From positions 1 through 64,000 of the forward strand of contig JAWKHS010000006.1 of assembly GCA_041394705.1 (NCBI GenBank): a stretch of 64,000 nt of DNA, given 5' to 3'. Positions within the stretch are counted from its first letter, which is position 1. The number at the start of each line of letters is the position of its first letter. Below are positions 58,467 through 64,000 of the stretch, piece after piece. Position numbers and translations under genes: made by a program. The stretch is from Vicinamibacterales bacterium (GTDB taxonomy: Bacteria; Acidobacteriota; Vicinamibacteria; Vicinamibacterales; UBA2999). Under the pieces are notes generated by a model. That model made no database searches, was not told the origin of the DNA, and was given only the letters and a program-made list of their open reading frames with translations.

Positions 58467-58483
58467 TTGGCAATTCCCTTGCT
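58467..58483 (+). promoter_or_regulatory. Strong sigma-54-type promoter of the ferritin-like gene
   Basis: TTGGCAATTCCCTTGCT has TTGGCA at -24 and TTGCT at -12, with GG and GC exactly 10 bases apart. Predicted start near 58494, 47 bases before the ATG at 58541. Confidence 0.6.
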
Positions 58484-58540
58484 GATGTGCCCAGTGGAGC
58501 GGGCGCCCGTCGCGAGGAGCCCTCTCCGAAGGGGGAAGTC

Positions 58541-59041
58541 ATGCGAACCATCACCTCGCGAACCATGTGGGCGGTGGCCCTGGGGCTGCTGCCGCTCGTC
58601 GCCGCCTGCGATACCGCGTCCTCGCCGACGTCCCCCTCCGGCACCGCGCCGACCGCGGTCCTGGAGACCCTGCTGGAACGGGCGATCCTCGACGAGTACC
58701 AGGCCGAGACGATCTATCAGGGCGTCATCGACGACTTCGGCCAGGTCCTGCCGTTCGTGAACGTCCTCACCGCCGAGGAGCGGCATTCCGCCTCGGTGGC
58801 GCGGCTGTACGCCACGCGTGCCCTGCCGGCGCCGGTCAACCCGTACACGGTGAGCGGCATCGCGCACTTCAGCTCCGTGCAATCCGCCTGCGCGGCCGGC
58901 GTCACGGCGGAACGGGCGAACATCTCGCTCTACGACACGCTGCTGGCCGGGGACCTGCCGGCGGACGTGCGGCAGGTGTTCACGAACAACCGTGCGGCGT
59001 CGCTGAACAACCACCTGCCGGCGTTCCTGCGCTGCAGCTGA
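58541..59041 (+). CDS. DUF2202-type ferritin-like lipoprotein
   Basis: A 166-residue lipoprotein (lipobox VAAC, Cys23). The domain LLERAILDEYQAETIYQGVIDDFGQV, then TAEERHSASVARLYATRALPAP and ERANISLYDTLLAG, has the E...ExxH placement of DUF2202 ferritin-like four-helix proteins, which may bind a di-metal centre. The C-terminal NNRAASLNNHLPAF also fits. The function is unknown; oxidative-stress roles are suspected for the family. GGGGGAA lies before the ATG. A sigma-54-type promoter precedes it. Confidence 0.8.
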   Translation: MRTITSRTMWAVALGLLPLVAACDTASSPTSPSGTAPTAVLETLLERAILDEYQAETIYQGVIDDFGQVLPFVNVLTAEERHSASVARLYATRALPAPVNPYTVSGIAHFSSVQSACAAGVTAERANISLYDTLLAGDLPADVRQVFTNNRAASLNNHLPAFLRCS

Positions 59042-59090
59042 GGGACGCTCGCGCGGGCGGCCAGGGCGCCGGCCTGTTGCGGGTGGTCGA

Positions 59091-59531
59091 TCAGCGATCG
59101 TGCAAGAGCCGCTGCTTCCGGGCGGCGAACTCCTCGGCCGTGAGCGCGCCCTCGTCCAGCAGGTCCTTGAGGGCGCGGAGTTCGCCCGCCACGGCGAGCG
59201 GGTCGCCGGGCGTCCACGACTCCACGTGCAGCTTGATCTTCAGCGCGAGGTCGTAGGTGTCGAGATCGCTGAAGGTCACGGCGTTCTCGTCGCGCGCCGC
59301 GTCGTAGGCGCCGCCGGTGAGCGACTTCGAGCTGTCGTGCGGCACGCCGCCGGCAATCGAGAACTGGATGAACCCGTCGAAGGCGCCGGGCTTCTTCACG
59401 TCCACCGCCGAGATGTGGCGCATGAGGAGGGCCTTGTCGCGGCGCTCCTCGAGATGCTCCTGCACGATGCGGACGCTGTCGCGCGTCACGAACAACGTCT
59501 TGCCGTACCCGCCGTGGAGCACCAGGCTCAT
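59091..59531 (-). CDS. SHOCT-domain protein with PH-like N-terminus
   Basis: A 146-residue protein. The N-terminal ~100 residues (SLVLHGGYGKTLFVTRDSVRIVQ; MRHISAVDVKKPGAFDGFIQFSI; ENAVTFSDLD) resemble the PH-like DUF4429 fold, and the C-terminus LRALKDLLDEGALTAEEFAARKQRLL is a SHOCT domain, a short helix pair typical of small peripheral membrane or oligomerising proteins. Function is unknown. ATG 59543 would add four residues. It is convergent with the ferritin-like gene and divergent from the L,D-transpeptidase gene. Confidence 0.8.
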   Translation of the reverse strand: MSLVLHGGYGKTLFVTRDSVRIVQEHLEERRDKALLMRHISAVDVKKPGAFDGFIQFSIAGGVPHDSSKSLTGGAYDAARDENAVTFSDLDTYDLALKIKLHVESWTPGDPLAVAGELRALKDLLDEGALTAEEFAARKQRLLHDR

Positions 59532-59668
59532 GCGGGCAAGCATACCTTCGCTTCGGCCCTACCGGAGGTCCGGCGCAGGGAATTCCCTCGCGTCCGCCGC
59601 GGCCGCAGCGCGGCGCGGCTCGCATCACGCACGCTGGGCGTGGCACGCGAGGTGCGTACGACCCTGGC

Positions 59669-61309
59669 ATGGTGATCCGTCGATGGCTGGCCGTGGTCCT
59701 GGTCGCCGTCTCGACGACCTCGGGGTGCGGCTCGCCCACCGCGCGTGACCAGGCCGGCGTCTGGCCCGCGACCTCGACCCTGGCCGCGGAGGCGGCCGCC
59801 TCCGGCGCGGCCGCGGCCGAGCAGGATGCCGTCGTTCGCTTCTACACGGGACGATCGGGGCCGGCCTGGATCGCGGCGGACGGCTCCATGACGCCGGCGG
59901 GACGCGAGATGACGGCCGCGCTCCGCGCCGCCGCCACAGAGGGGCTGGCGCCCGCCGACTACCTGCCGCGCGGGGACATCGACGGCCCGGCCCGCGACGG
60001 CCGGGCCACGACGGCCCGTCGCGATGTCGCGATCTCCCTTGGGGCCCTGCGTTACATGCACGACCTGCACCTGGGCCGCGTCGATCCGCGGACGATCGGC
60101 CTGCGTCTCACCGCCTGGGACGAGCCGCACGACTTCGTGCACCTGCTGGCCGGGGCCGTGGCCGACGGAGACGTCTCGGCGATGCTGGACCGGCTGTCGC
60201 CGCCGTTTCCGATCTACCGCGGCCTCGTCGGCGCCCTGCGCCGATACCGCGAGCTCGCCGGCGCGCCGCCGGCCCCACCGGCGCCGCGACGCACGATCGA
60301 GATCGGCGATGCCCTGCCGGGCGCCACCGATCTCCGAGCGCGCCTAGCGGCGTTCGGCGACCTGACGGCCTCCGGAGCGATGCCCGTCGACACCTACGAC
60401 GCCGCCACCGCCGACGCCGTCGCGCACTTCCAGCGCCGGCACGGGATCCAGGCCGACGGCAGGCTGGGCCCCCGCACGATCGCCGCGCTCCAGGTGTCGC
60501 CGGCCGACCGCGCCGTCCAGATCGTGCTGGCGCTCGAACGCCTGCGCTGGCTGCCTGACCTCGGGGGCCGCCGCACGGTGGCCGTGAACATCCCGATGTT
60601 CCAGCTCGCCGCCTGGGAGGCCGGCCGTCTCGGCGAGCCGCCGGCCTTCACGATGGGCGTGATCGTCGGACGGGCCGCCGCGACCGAGACGCCCGTGTTC
60701 GTCGAGACGATGGACCACCTGATCTTCCGGCCGTACTGGAACGTGCCGCCGTCGATCCTCGACGGCGAGGTGCTGCCGGCCGTCAGAAAGGACCCCGGCT
60801 ACCTGGCGCGCGAACGGATGGAGATCGTGGACGGCCAGGGCGACGGCGCCAGCGTCGTGCCGGAGACGCCGGCGGCACTCGAGGCACTGGCGCACGGGTC
60901 GCTGCGGGTGCGGCAGCGGCCAGGGCGGGCGAATGCGCTGGGCCTCGTGAAGTTCGTGTTCCCCAACCGCGAGAGCGTCTACATGCACGGCACGCCGGCG
61001 ACCGAGCTCTTCGCGCGCGATCGGCGCGACTTCAGCCACGGCTGCATCAGGGTGGCGGACCCGCCCCGGCTGGCGGAGTGGGCGCTGCAGGGCGTGCCGG
61101 GATGGACAGGCGCGCGCGTGGCGGAGGCCATGGCGGGCGCCGACAACACGCGGGTCGACCTGGCGGAACCGATCGACGTGGTGCTGTTCTACCTGACTGC
61201 GGCCATCGACCCGGCCACGGGCGACGTGGTGTTCGCCGAGGACATCTACGGCCGGGACGCCGTGCTCGCCCGCGCGCTCGAGGCGCCGCGTCAGCCGCCA
61301 GGGGAATGA
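59669..61309 (+). CDS. L,D-transpeptidase lipoprotein (YcbB/LdtD-like)
   Basis: A 546-residue protein with a lipobox TTSGC (Cys20), an N-terminal helical scaffold domain (about 50-210), a peptidoglycan-binding domain 1 (about 215-275, AVAHFQRRHGIQADGRLGPRTIAALQ) and a YkuD catalytic domain with HGT (440-442) and SHGCIRV, where Cys459 is the nucleophile. It forms 3-3 cross-links in peptidoglycan or attaches proteins to it, in the periplasm. YcbB-like members are longer than the Erf/Ybi class, as here. A TGGCACGCGAGGTGC match to -24/-12 (59641-59655) lies just before the start and is discussed under findings. Confidence 0.9.
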   Translation: MVIRRWLAVVLVAVSTTSGCGSPTARDQAGVWPATSTLAAEAAASGAAAAEQDAVVRFYTGRSGPAWIAADGSMTPAGREMTAALRAAATEGLAPADYLPRGDIDGPARDGRATTARRDVAISLGALRYMHDLHLGRVDPRTIGLRLTAWDEPHDFVHLLAGAVADGDVSAMLDRLSPPFPIYRGLVGALRRYRELAGAPPAPPAPRRTIEIGDALPGATDLRARLAAFGDLTASGAMPVDTYDAATADAVAHFQRRHGIQADGRLGPRTIAALQVSPADRAVQIVLALERLRWLPDLGGRRTVAVNIPMFQLAAWEAGRLGEPPAFTMGVIVGRAAATETPVFVETMDHLIFRPYWNVPPSILDGEVLPAVRKDPGYLARERMEIVDGQGDGASVVPETPAALEALAHGSLRVRQRPGRANALGLVKFVFPNRESVYMHGTPATELFARDRRDFSHGCIRVADPPRLAEWALQGVPGWTGARVAEAMAGADNTRVDLAEPIDVVLFYLTAAIDPATGDVVFAEDIYGRDAVLARALEAPRQPPGE

Positions 61310-61312
61310 ACG

Positions 61313-61339
61313 CGGGCCGCGCGACGGGGGCGCGGCCCG
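61313..61339. terminator. GC-rich hairpin between convergent L,D-transpeptidase and barrel-protein genes
   Basis: CGGGCCGCG and CGCGGCCCG form a perfect 9-bp stem with a nine-base loop in the 40-bp gap between stop codons (61309 and 61350). No U-tract; it could end transcription from both sides. Confidence 0.5.
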
Positions 61340-61349
61340 GCGTCCGGTG

Positions 61350-62024
61350 TCACTTGCCGAATCGGACGGCCACCGTGCCCGCCACGCCGCGCAGCTGGCG
61401 GTCGAGCAGCTCGGAGGCGCCCACGACGCGGTAGCTCGCCCCGGCATCGAGCCTGAGCCATGGGGCCACCGTCCACACCAGGTTGAGCTGGGGCTCCACG
61501 AGCACGAAGTCGTCGTGCACGCGGACCGGCGTGTCGGCCGTCAGCGACGTCGTCGGGGCGACGCGCACCCGGCCGTCGCGGCCGAATGCGGCCACCGGCG
61601 GCCCGAAGCGCGGCCCGCCGAACACGTCGCCGAACGGGCGGGTGAGCGTCGCGGTGCCGAACCCGGCCAGCATGCCGGCGCTGACGCCGACGGGACCGTC
61701 GGCGAGGAACGTCCACCGCACGAGCGCGCCGCCGTACTGCGTCTCGAAACTGTCGGAGCGGTTGGTGTTCAGGTAGCCGGCGGCGCCCATGAACAGGCGC
61801 CGCTCGGTCTCCCAGCCCACGGAGCCGCCGGCGAGGGTGGTGGAACGGCCGTTGATTTCGGTGATGCGCACCTCGGGCGCGGCGACGACGCCGCTCTCGA
61901 GCGTGGAGATCTGCAGCGGACCGGCCGGGGAGGCTGGCGTGGTCTGCCCGTAGGCGGCGGCGGAGGCCGCCAGCGCGCAGGCGGCCATGGAGGCGCGAAC
62001 GACGGCGCGAGACCGGGCGGTCAT
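61350..62024 (-). CDS. Secreted beta-barrel-like protein, unknown function
   Basis: The 224-residue protein has a signal peptide ending YGQ (about 27). The rest is alternating strands (APEVRITEINGRSTTLAGGSVGWE; FMGAAGYLNTN; YGGALVRWTFLADGPVGVSAG) suggestive of an outer-membrane barrel of about eight to ten strands, ending VAVRFGK. A family is not recognised. Its ATG overlaps the stop of the PEGA-domain gene, so they form an operon. Confidence 0.68.
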   Translation of the reverse strand: MTARSRAVVRASMAACALAASAAAYGQTTPASPAGPLQISTLESGVVAAPEVRITEINGRSTTLAGGSVGWETERRLFMGAAGYLNTNRSDSFETQYGGALVRWTFLADGPVGVSAGMLAGFGTATLTRPFGDVFGGPRFGPPVAAFGRDGRVRVAPTTSLTADTPVRVHDDFVLVEPQLNLVWTVAPWLRLDAGASYRVVGASELLDRQLRGVAGTVAVRFGK

Positions 62025-62905
62025 CGCGGCACGCTCACGTTCAGCGGAAGCGTGCGCCCCGGACGCACGTCCACGGTGCGCTGGTAGACCACCCTGTCGT
62101 CACGCCGTACCTCCACCTCGTGCGTGCCGGCCGGAAGGTCGATCAGGATCGGGCCGGGCCCTTCGGGCGCCGCCCACTCCTCGCCGTCCACGAAGAGCGC
62201 GGCGTCCGGAGGCTGGATGCGGACGGCCAGGGTGCCGAACGCCTGGTCGGGCGGAGGCGGCAGCTCGCGGTCCGGATCCGGACCGCGCCGGTTGCGAGGC
62301 CCGCGGGTCATCGTGGGCGGGCCGTTCGGCGGCGCCTCCCCGGGGCGCATGGGCGGCGCCGATGCCACGGGCCGCGGTCCCGCCGTCTCACCCGGCGCGA
62401 GCGGCTGCATGTCGTAGCGGATGTCGAGCGTCCGTCCCGGCTGGAAGAGCACCCGCTGGGTGACGGTCTGAAAACCGTCGAGGTAGAACGTCAGCTCGTG
62501 CTCGCCGGGGGCGACGTCGAGCCGCTGGAAGAACCCGTCGAAGTCGTCGACGACGCCGGCCAGGTACCCGTCGACGTAGACCTCGGCGCTGGTGGGTGAC
62601 ACACGCAGCCGGGCGGAGCCGGCGGCGGCGCCGGCGAAGGCGGGCCCGAACGGGGGATACCCGAAGGGATAGCCGAAGCCGAGCGACCAGGACGGCCCCC
62701 AGCCCCAGGGTCCCCAGAACGGATCGTAGTAGCCGTAGCCGAAGCCGACGACGGCGCGCGGCGCGGCGACGACGACGCCCCCACGGACGGGGTGCGCGGG
62801 ACGCCCGCGGCGCTGGGCCAGGGCGTCTGACGGGAACAGGGCGAGCGTCGCGACGGCACACGCGGCGGCCGCTGCCCACTTCAGGGAACGGAAACGAGTG
62901 ACCAC
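62021..62905 (-). CDS. PEGA-domain secreted protein
   Basis: A 294-residue protein: signal peptide ending DALAQ (about 31), an aromatic Gly/Pro-rich stretch (residues about 50-90) and two PEGA domains, the first near 95-155 (LRVSPTSAEVYVDGYLAGVVDDF; GEHELTFYLDGFQ) and the second near 225-290 (LAVRIQPPDAALFVDGEEW; GTHEVEVRRDDRVVYQRTVDV), split by a low-complexity Pro/Arg linker. PEGA repeats are found in surface-layer or cell-wall-linked proteins. Start is GTG, with GGAG nine bases upstream. Confidence 0.82.
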   Translation of the reverse strand: MVTRFRSLKWAAAAACAVATLALFPSDALAQRRGRPAHPVRGGVVVAAPRAVVGFGYGYYDPFWGPWGWGPSWSLGFGYPFGYPPFGPAFAGAAAGSARLRVSPTSAEVYVDGYLAGVVDDFDGFFQRLDVAPGEHELTFYLDGFQTVTQRVLFQPGRTLDIRYDMQPLAPGETAGPRPVASAPPMRPGEAPPNGPPTMTRGPRNRRGPDPDRELPPPPDQAFGTLAVRIQPPDAALFVDGEEWAAPEGPGPILIDLPAGTHEVEVRRDDRVVYQRTVDVRPGRTLPLNVSVPR

Positions 62906-63078
62906 GGGGAACGACTCCGAGGCAGGCGCCCCGGACGGAGCAACGATGGTGCCACCGCGGACCCAGTTTCTGTGCGAACGATCATGAGGCGCTCACACGC
63001 TGATGCCCGCCCGACGGGACGTACGCGCGTCGTCGGCCGAGGACATCCGCCAGCGGCAGGGTCCGGACCCGAACGGGG

Positions 63079-64000
63079 CTATCGGCCGGTGAGGGCGTCC
63101 AGATGCTCGGGATAGCGGGCGCCGACGACCTGGATGGCGGCGGCCGCGCGATCGATCTCAGCCAGGTCCGGGATCGTGAGATCCACCTCCGAGGCCCCGA
63201 GGTTCTCCTCGAGACGGTGCGCCTTGGTCGTGCCCGGGATGGGCACGATCCACGGCTTCCTGGCCAGGAGCCAGGCCAGGCCGATCTGCGCGGGCGTGGC
63301 GTGCTTGCGCGTGGCCACCGTCTGGAGCAGGTCCACGAGCGCCTGATTGGCCGCCCGCGCCTCGGCACTGAACCGCGGCAGCGCCGCCCGGAAGTCCGTC
63401 GGCTCGAAGGTCGTGGCCGCGCCCATCGCGCCCGTCAGCAAGCCGCGGCCCAGTGGGCTGTACGGCACGAAGCCGATGCCGAGGGCCTCCAGCGCGGGGA
63501 GCAGCTCCGCTTCCGGCTCCCTCCACCACAGCGAGTACTCGCTCTGCACGGCGGCGACGGGCTGGACCGCGTGGGCCCGGCGGATCGTCTCGATGCCGGC
63601 CTCGGACATCCCGAAATGCCGCACCTTGCCCTGCCGGATCAGGTCCTGCACGGCGCCCGCCACCTCCTCGATGGGGACGTCCGGGTCGACGCGGTGCTGG
63701 TAGAAGAGGTCGATCGTCCCGGTGCGGAGGCGCCGGAGCGAGGCCTCGGCGACGCGCGCGATCTGCGCGGGCCGGCTGTCGAGCCCGAGCCACGGCTTCT
63801 TGCCCTCCGGGTCCAGCCTGAACCCGAACTTGGTCGCGATGACGACCCGGTCGCGGACCGGCGCCAGCGCGTCGCCGACGAGCTCCTCGTTCACGAACGG
63901 CCCGTAGACCTCCGCCGTGTCGAAGAACGTGACGCCCCGGTCCACCGCCGATCGCAGCAGGTCGATCATGGCCGCGCGGTCGGGCGGCCGGCCGTAGGAC
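63079..64000 (-). CDS. Aldo/keto reductase (N-terminal end lies beyond the right edge)
   Basis: At least 307 residues are visible; the frame stays open to the window edge with SYGRPPDRAAMIDLL preceding the first in-window ATG, so the true start lies to the right. Catalytic tetrad positions: FFDTAEVYGP (Asp, Tyr), VVIATKFG (Lys) and LFYQHRVDP (His). NADPH-binding segment includes IPGTTKAHRLEENLGA. The pattern resembles the AKR13/YghZ-like groups that reduce small aldehydes. The gap 62906-63078 before its stop holds no recognised gene. Confidence 0.9.
   Translation of the reverse strand, partial: SYGRPPDRAAMIDLLRSAVDRGVTFFDTAEVYGPFVNEELVGDALAPVRDRVVIATKFGFRLDPEGKKPWLGLDSRPAQIARVAEASLRRLRTGTIDLFYQHRVDPDVPIEEVAGAVQDLIRQGKVRHFGMSEAGIETIRRAHAVQPVAAVQSEYSLWWREPEAELLPALEALGIGFVPYSPLGRGLLTGAMGAATTFEPTDFRAALPRFSAEARAANQALVDLLQTVATRKHATPAQIGLAWLLARKPWIVPIPGTTKAHRLEENLGASEVDLTIPDLAEIDRAAAAIQVVGARYPEHLDALTGR

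Overview
The window is very GC-rich DNA with dense coding and strong G/C preference at third codon positions. Gene content points to Acidobacteriota, probably a Vicinamibacteria-like soil lineage. The evidence is three large FtsX/MacB-type permeases of the acidobacterial ADOP kind (two translationally coupled to PadR regulators), two VWA proteins of the acidobacterial VWFA-related type, an ECF sigma of the family usually paired with Ser/Thr kinases, a DUF5916 protein and many secreted hydrolases and lipoproteins. The assignment is inferred from gene families. No rRNA, tRNA, CRISPR array, prophage or insertion sequence was recognised; this is ordinary chromosome with a mosaic of short operons.

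Layout. 0-9.6 kb: TolC-type efflux N-terminus (cut by the left edge), methyltransferase, alpha-amino-acid-ester-hydrolase-like S15 enzyme, ECF sigma, acetyltransferase, a PQQ-type sugar dehydrogenase, DUF3617 protein, histone-H1-like protein, RhlE-type helicase, and a two-gene unit of a 59-residue membrane protein plus an RNA polymerase omega homologue. 9.6-20.9 kb: PadR/ADOP module 1, an orphan molybdenum hydroxylase large subunit, ADOP permease 2, a membrane Ser/Thr kinase with reversed domain order, and a tandem DUF4440-type protein with a lipoprotein. 20.9-28.6 kb: VWA protein, DUF6178 protein, arylsulfotransferase-like protein, HtpG, and a divergent SnoaL-like/Crp-family pair around a TTAACCC palindrome. 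28.7-36 kb: PadR/ADOP module 3, a beta-lactamase-fold protein that has lost its catalytic residues, the DUF5916 outer-membrane-type protein, and a small cysteine protein.

36-44.4 kb: amidohydrolase, ArsC, a PPC-domain protein, a sensory-rhodopsin-transducer (ASRT) family protein with no rhodopsin in view, a pyruvate-oxidase-like ThDP enzyme and, overlapping it, a 1034-residue FAD/Fe-S/CCG oxidoreductase fusion. The last two look like one oxidative carbon-acid unit. 44.4-54.1 kb: enolase-superfamily dehydratase, secreted OB-like protein, DUF4142 lipoprotein, DUF475 membrane protein, a heterodimeric ABC exporter and a second sugar dehydrogenase. 54-64 kb: TPR/VWA pair, several lipoproteins, a DUF2202-type ferritin-like protein behind a strong sigma-54-type promoter, SHOCT protein, L,D-transpeptidase, a PEGA/barrel pair and an aldo/keto reductase cut by the right edge.

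Two regulatory themes recur. Several genes have a TANNNT -10 box placed 6-7 nt before the start codon, as expected for leaderless transcripts. Several regulators sit beside near-perfect palindromes that stand out as AT-rich against the background. I did not find a single coherent undescribed defence or mobile system. The most unusual items are the catalytically dead beta-lactamase homologue, the omega/membrane-protein pair, the ASRT gene without rhodopsin, and the leaderless-promoter pattern.
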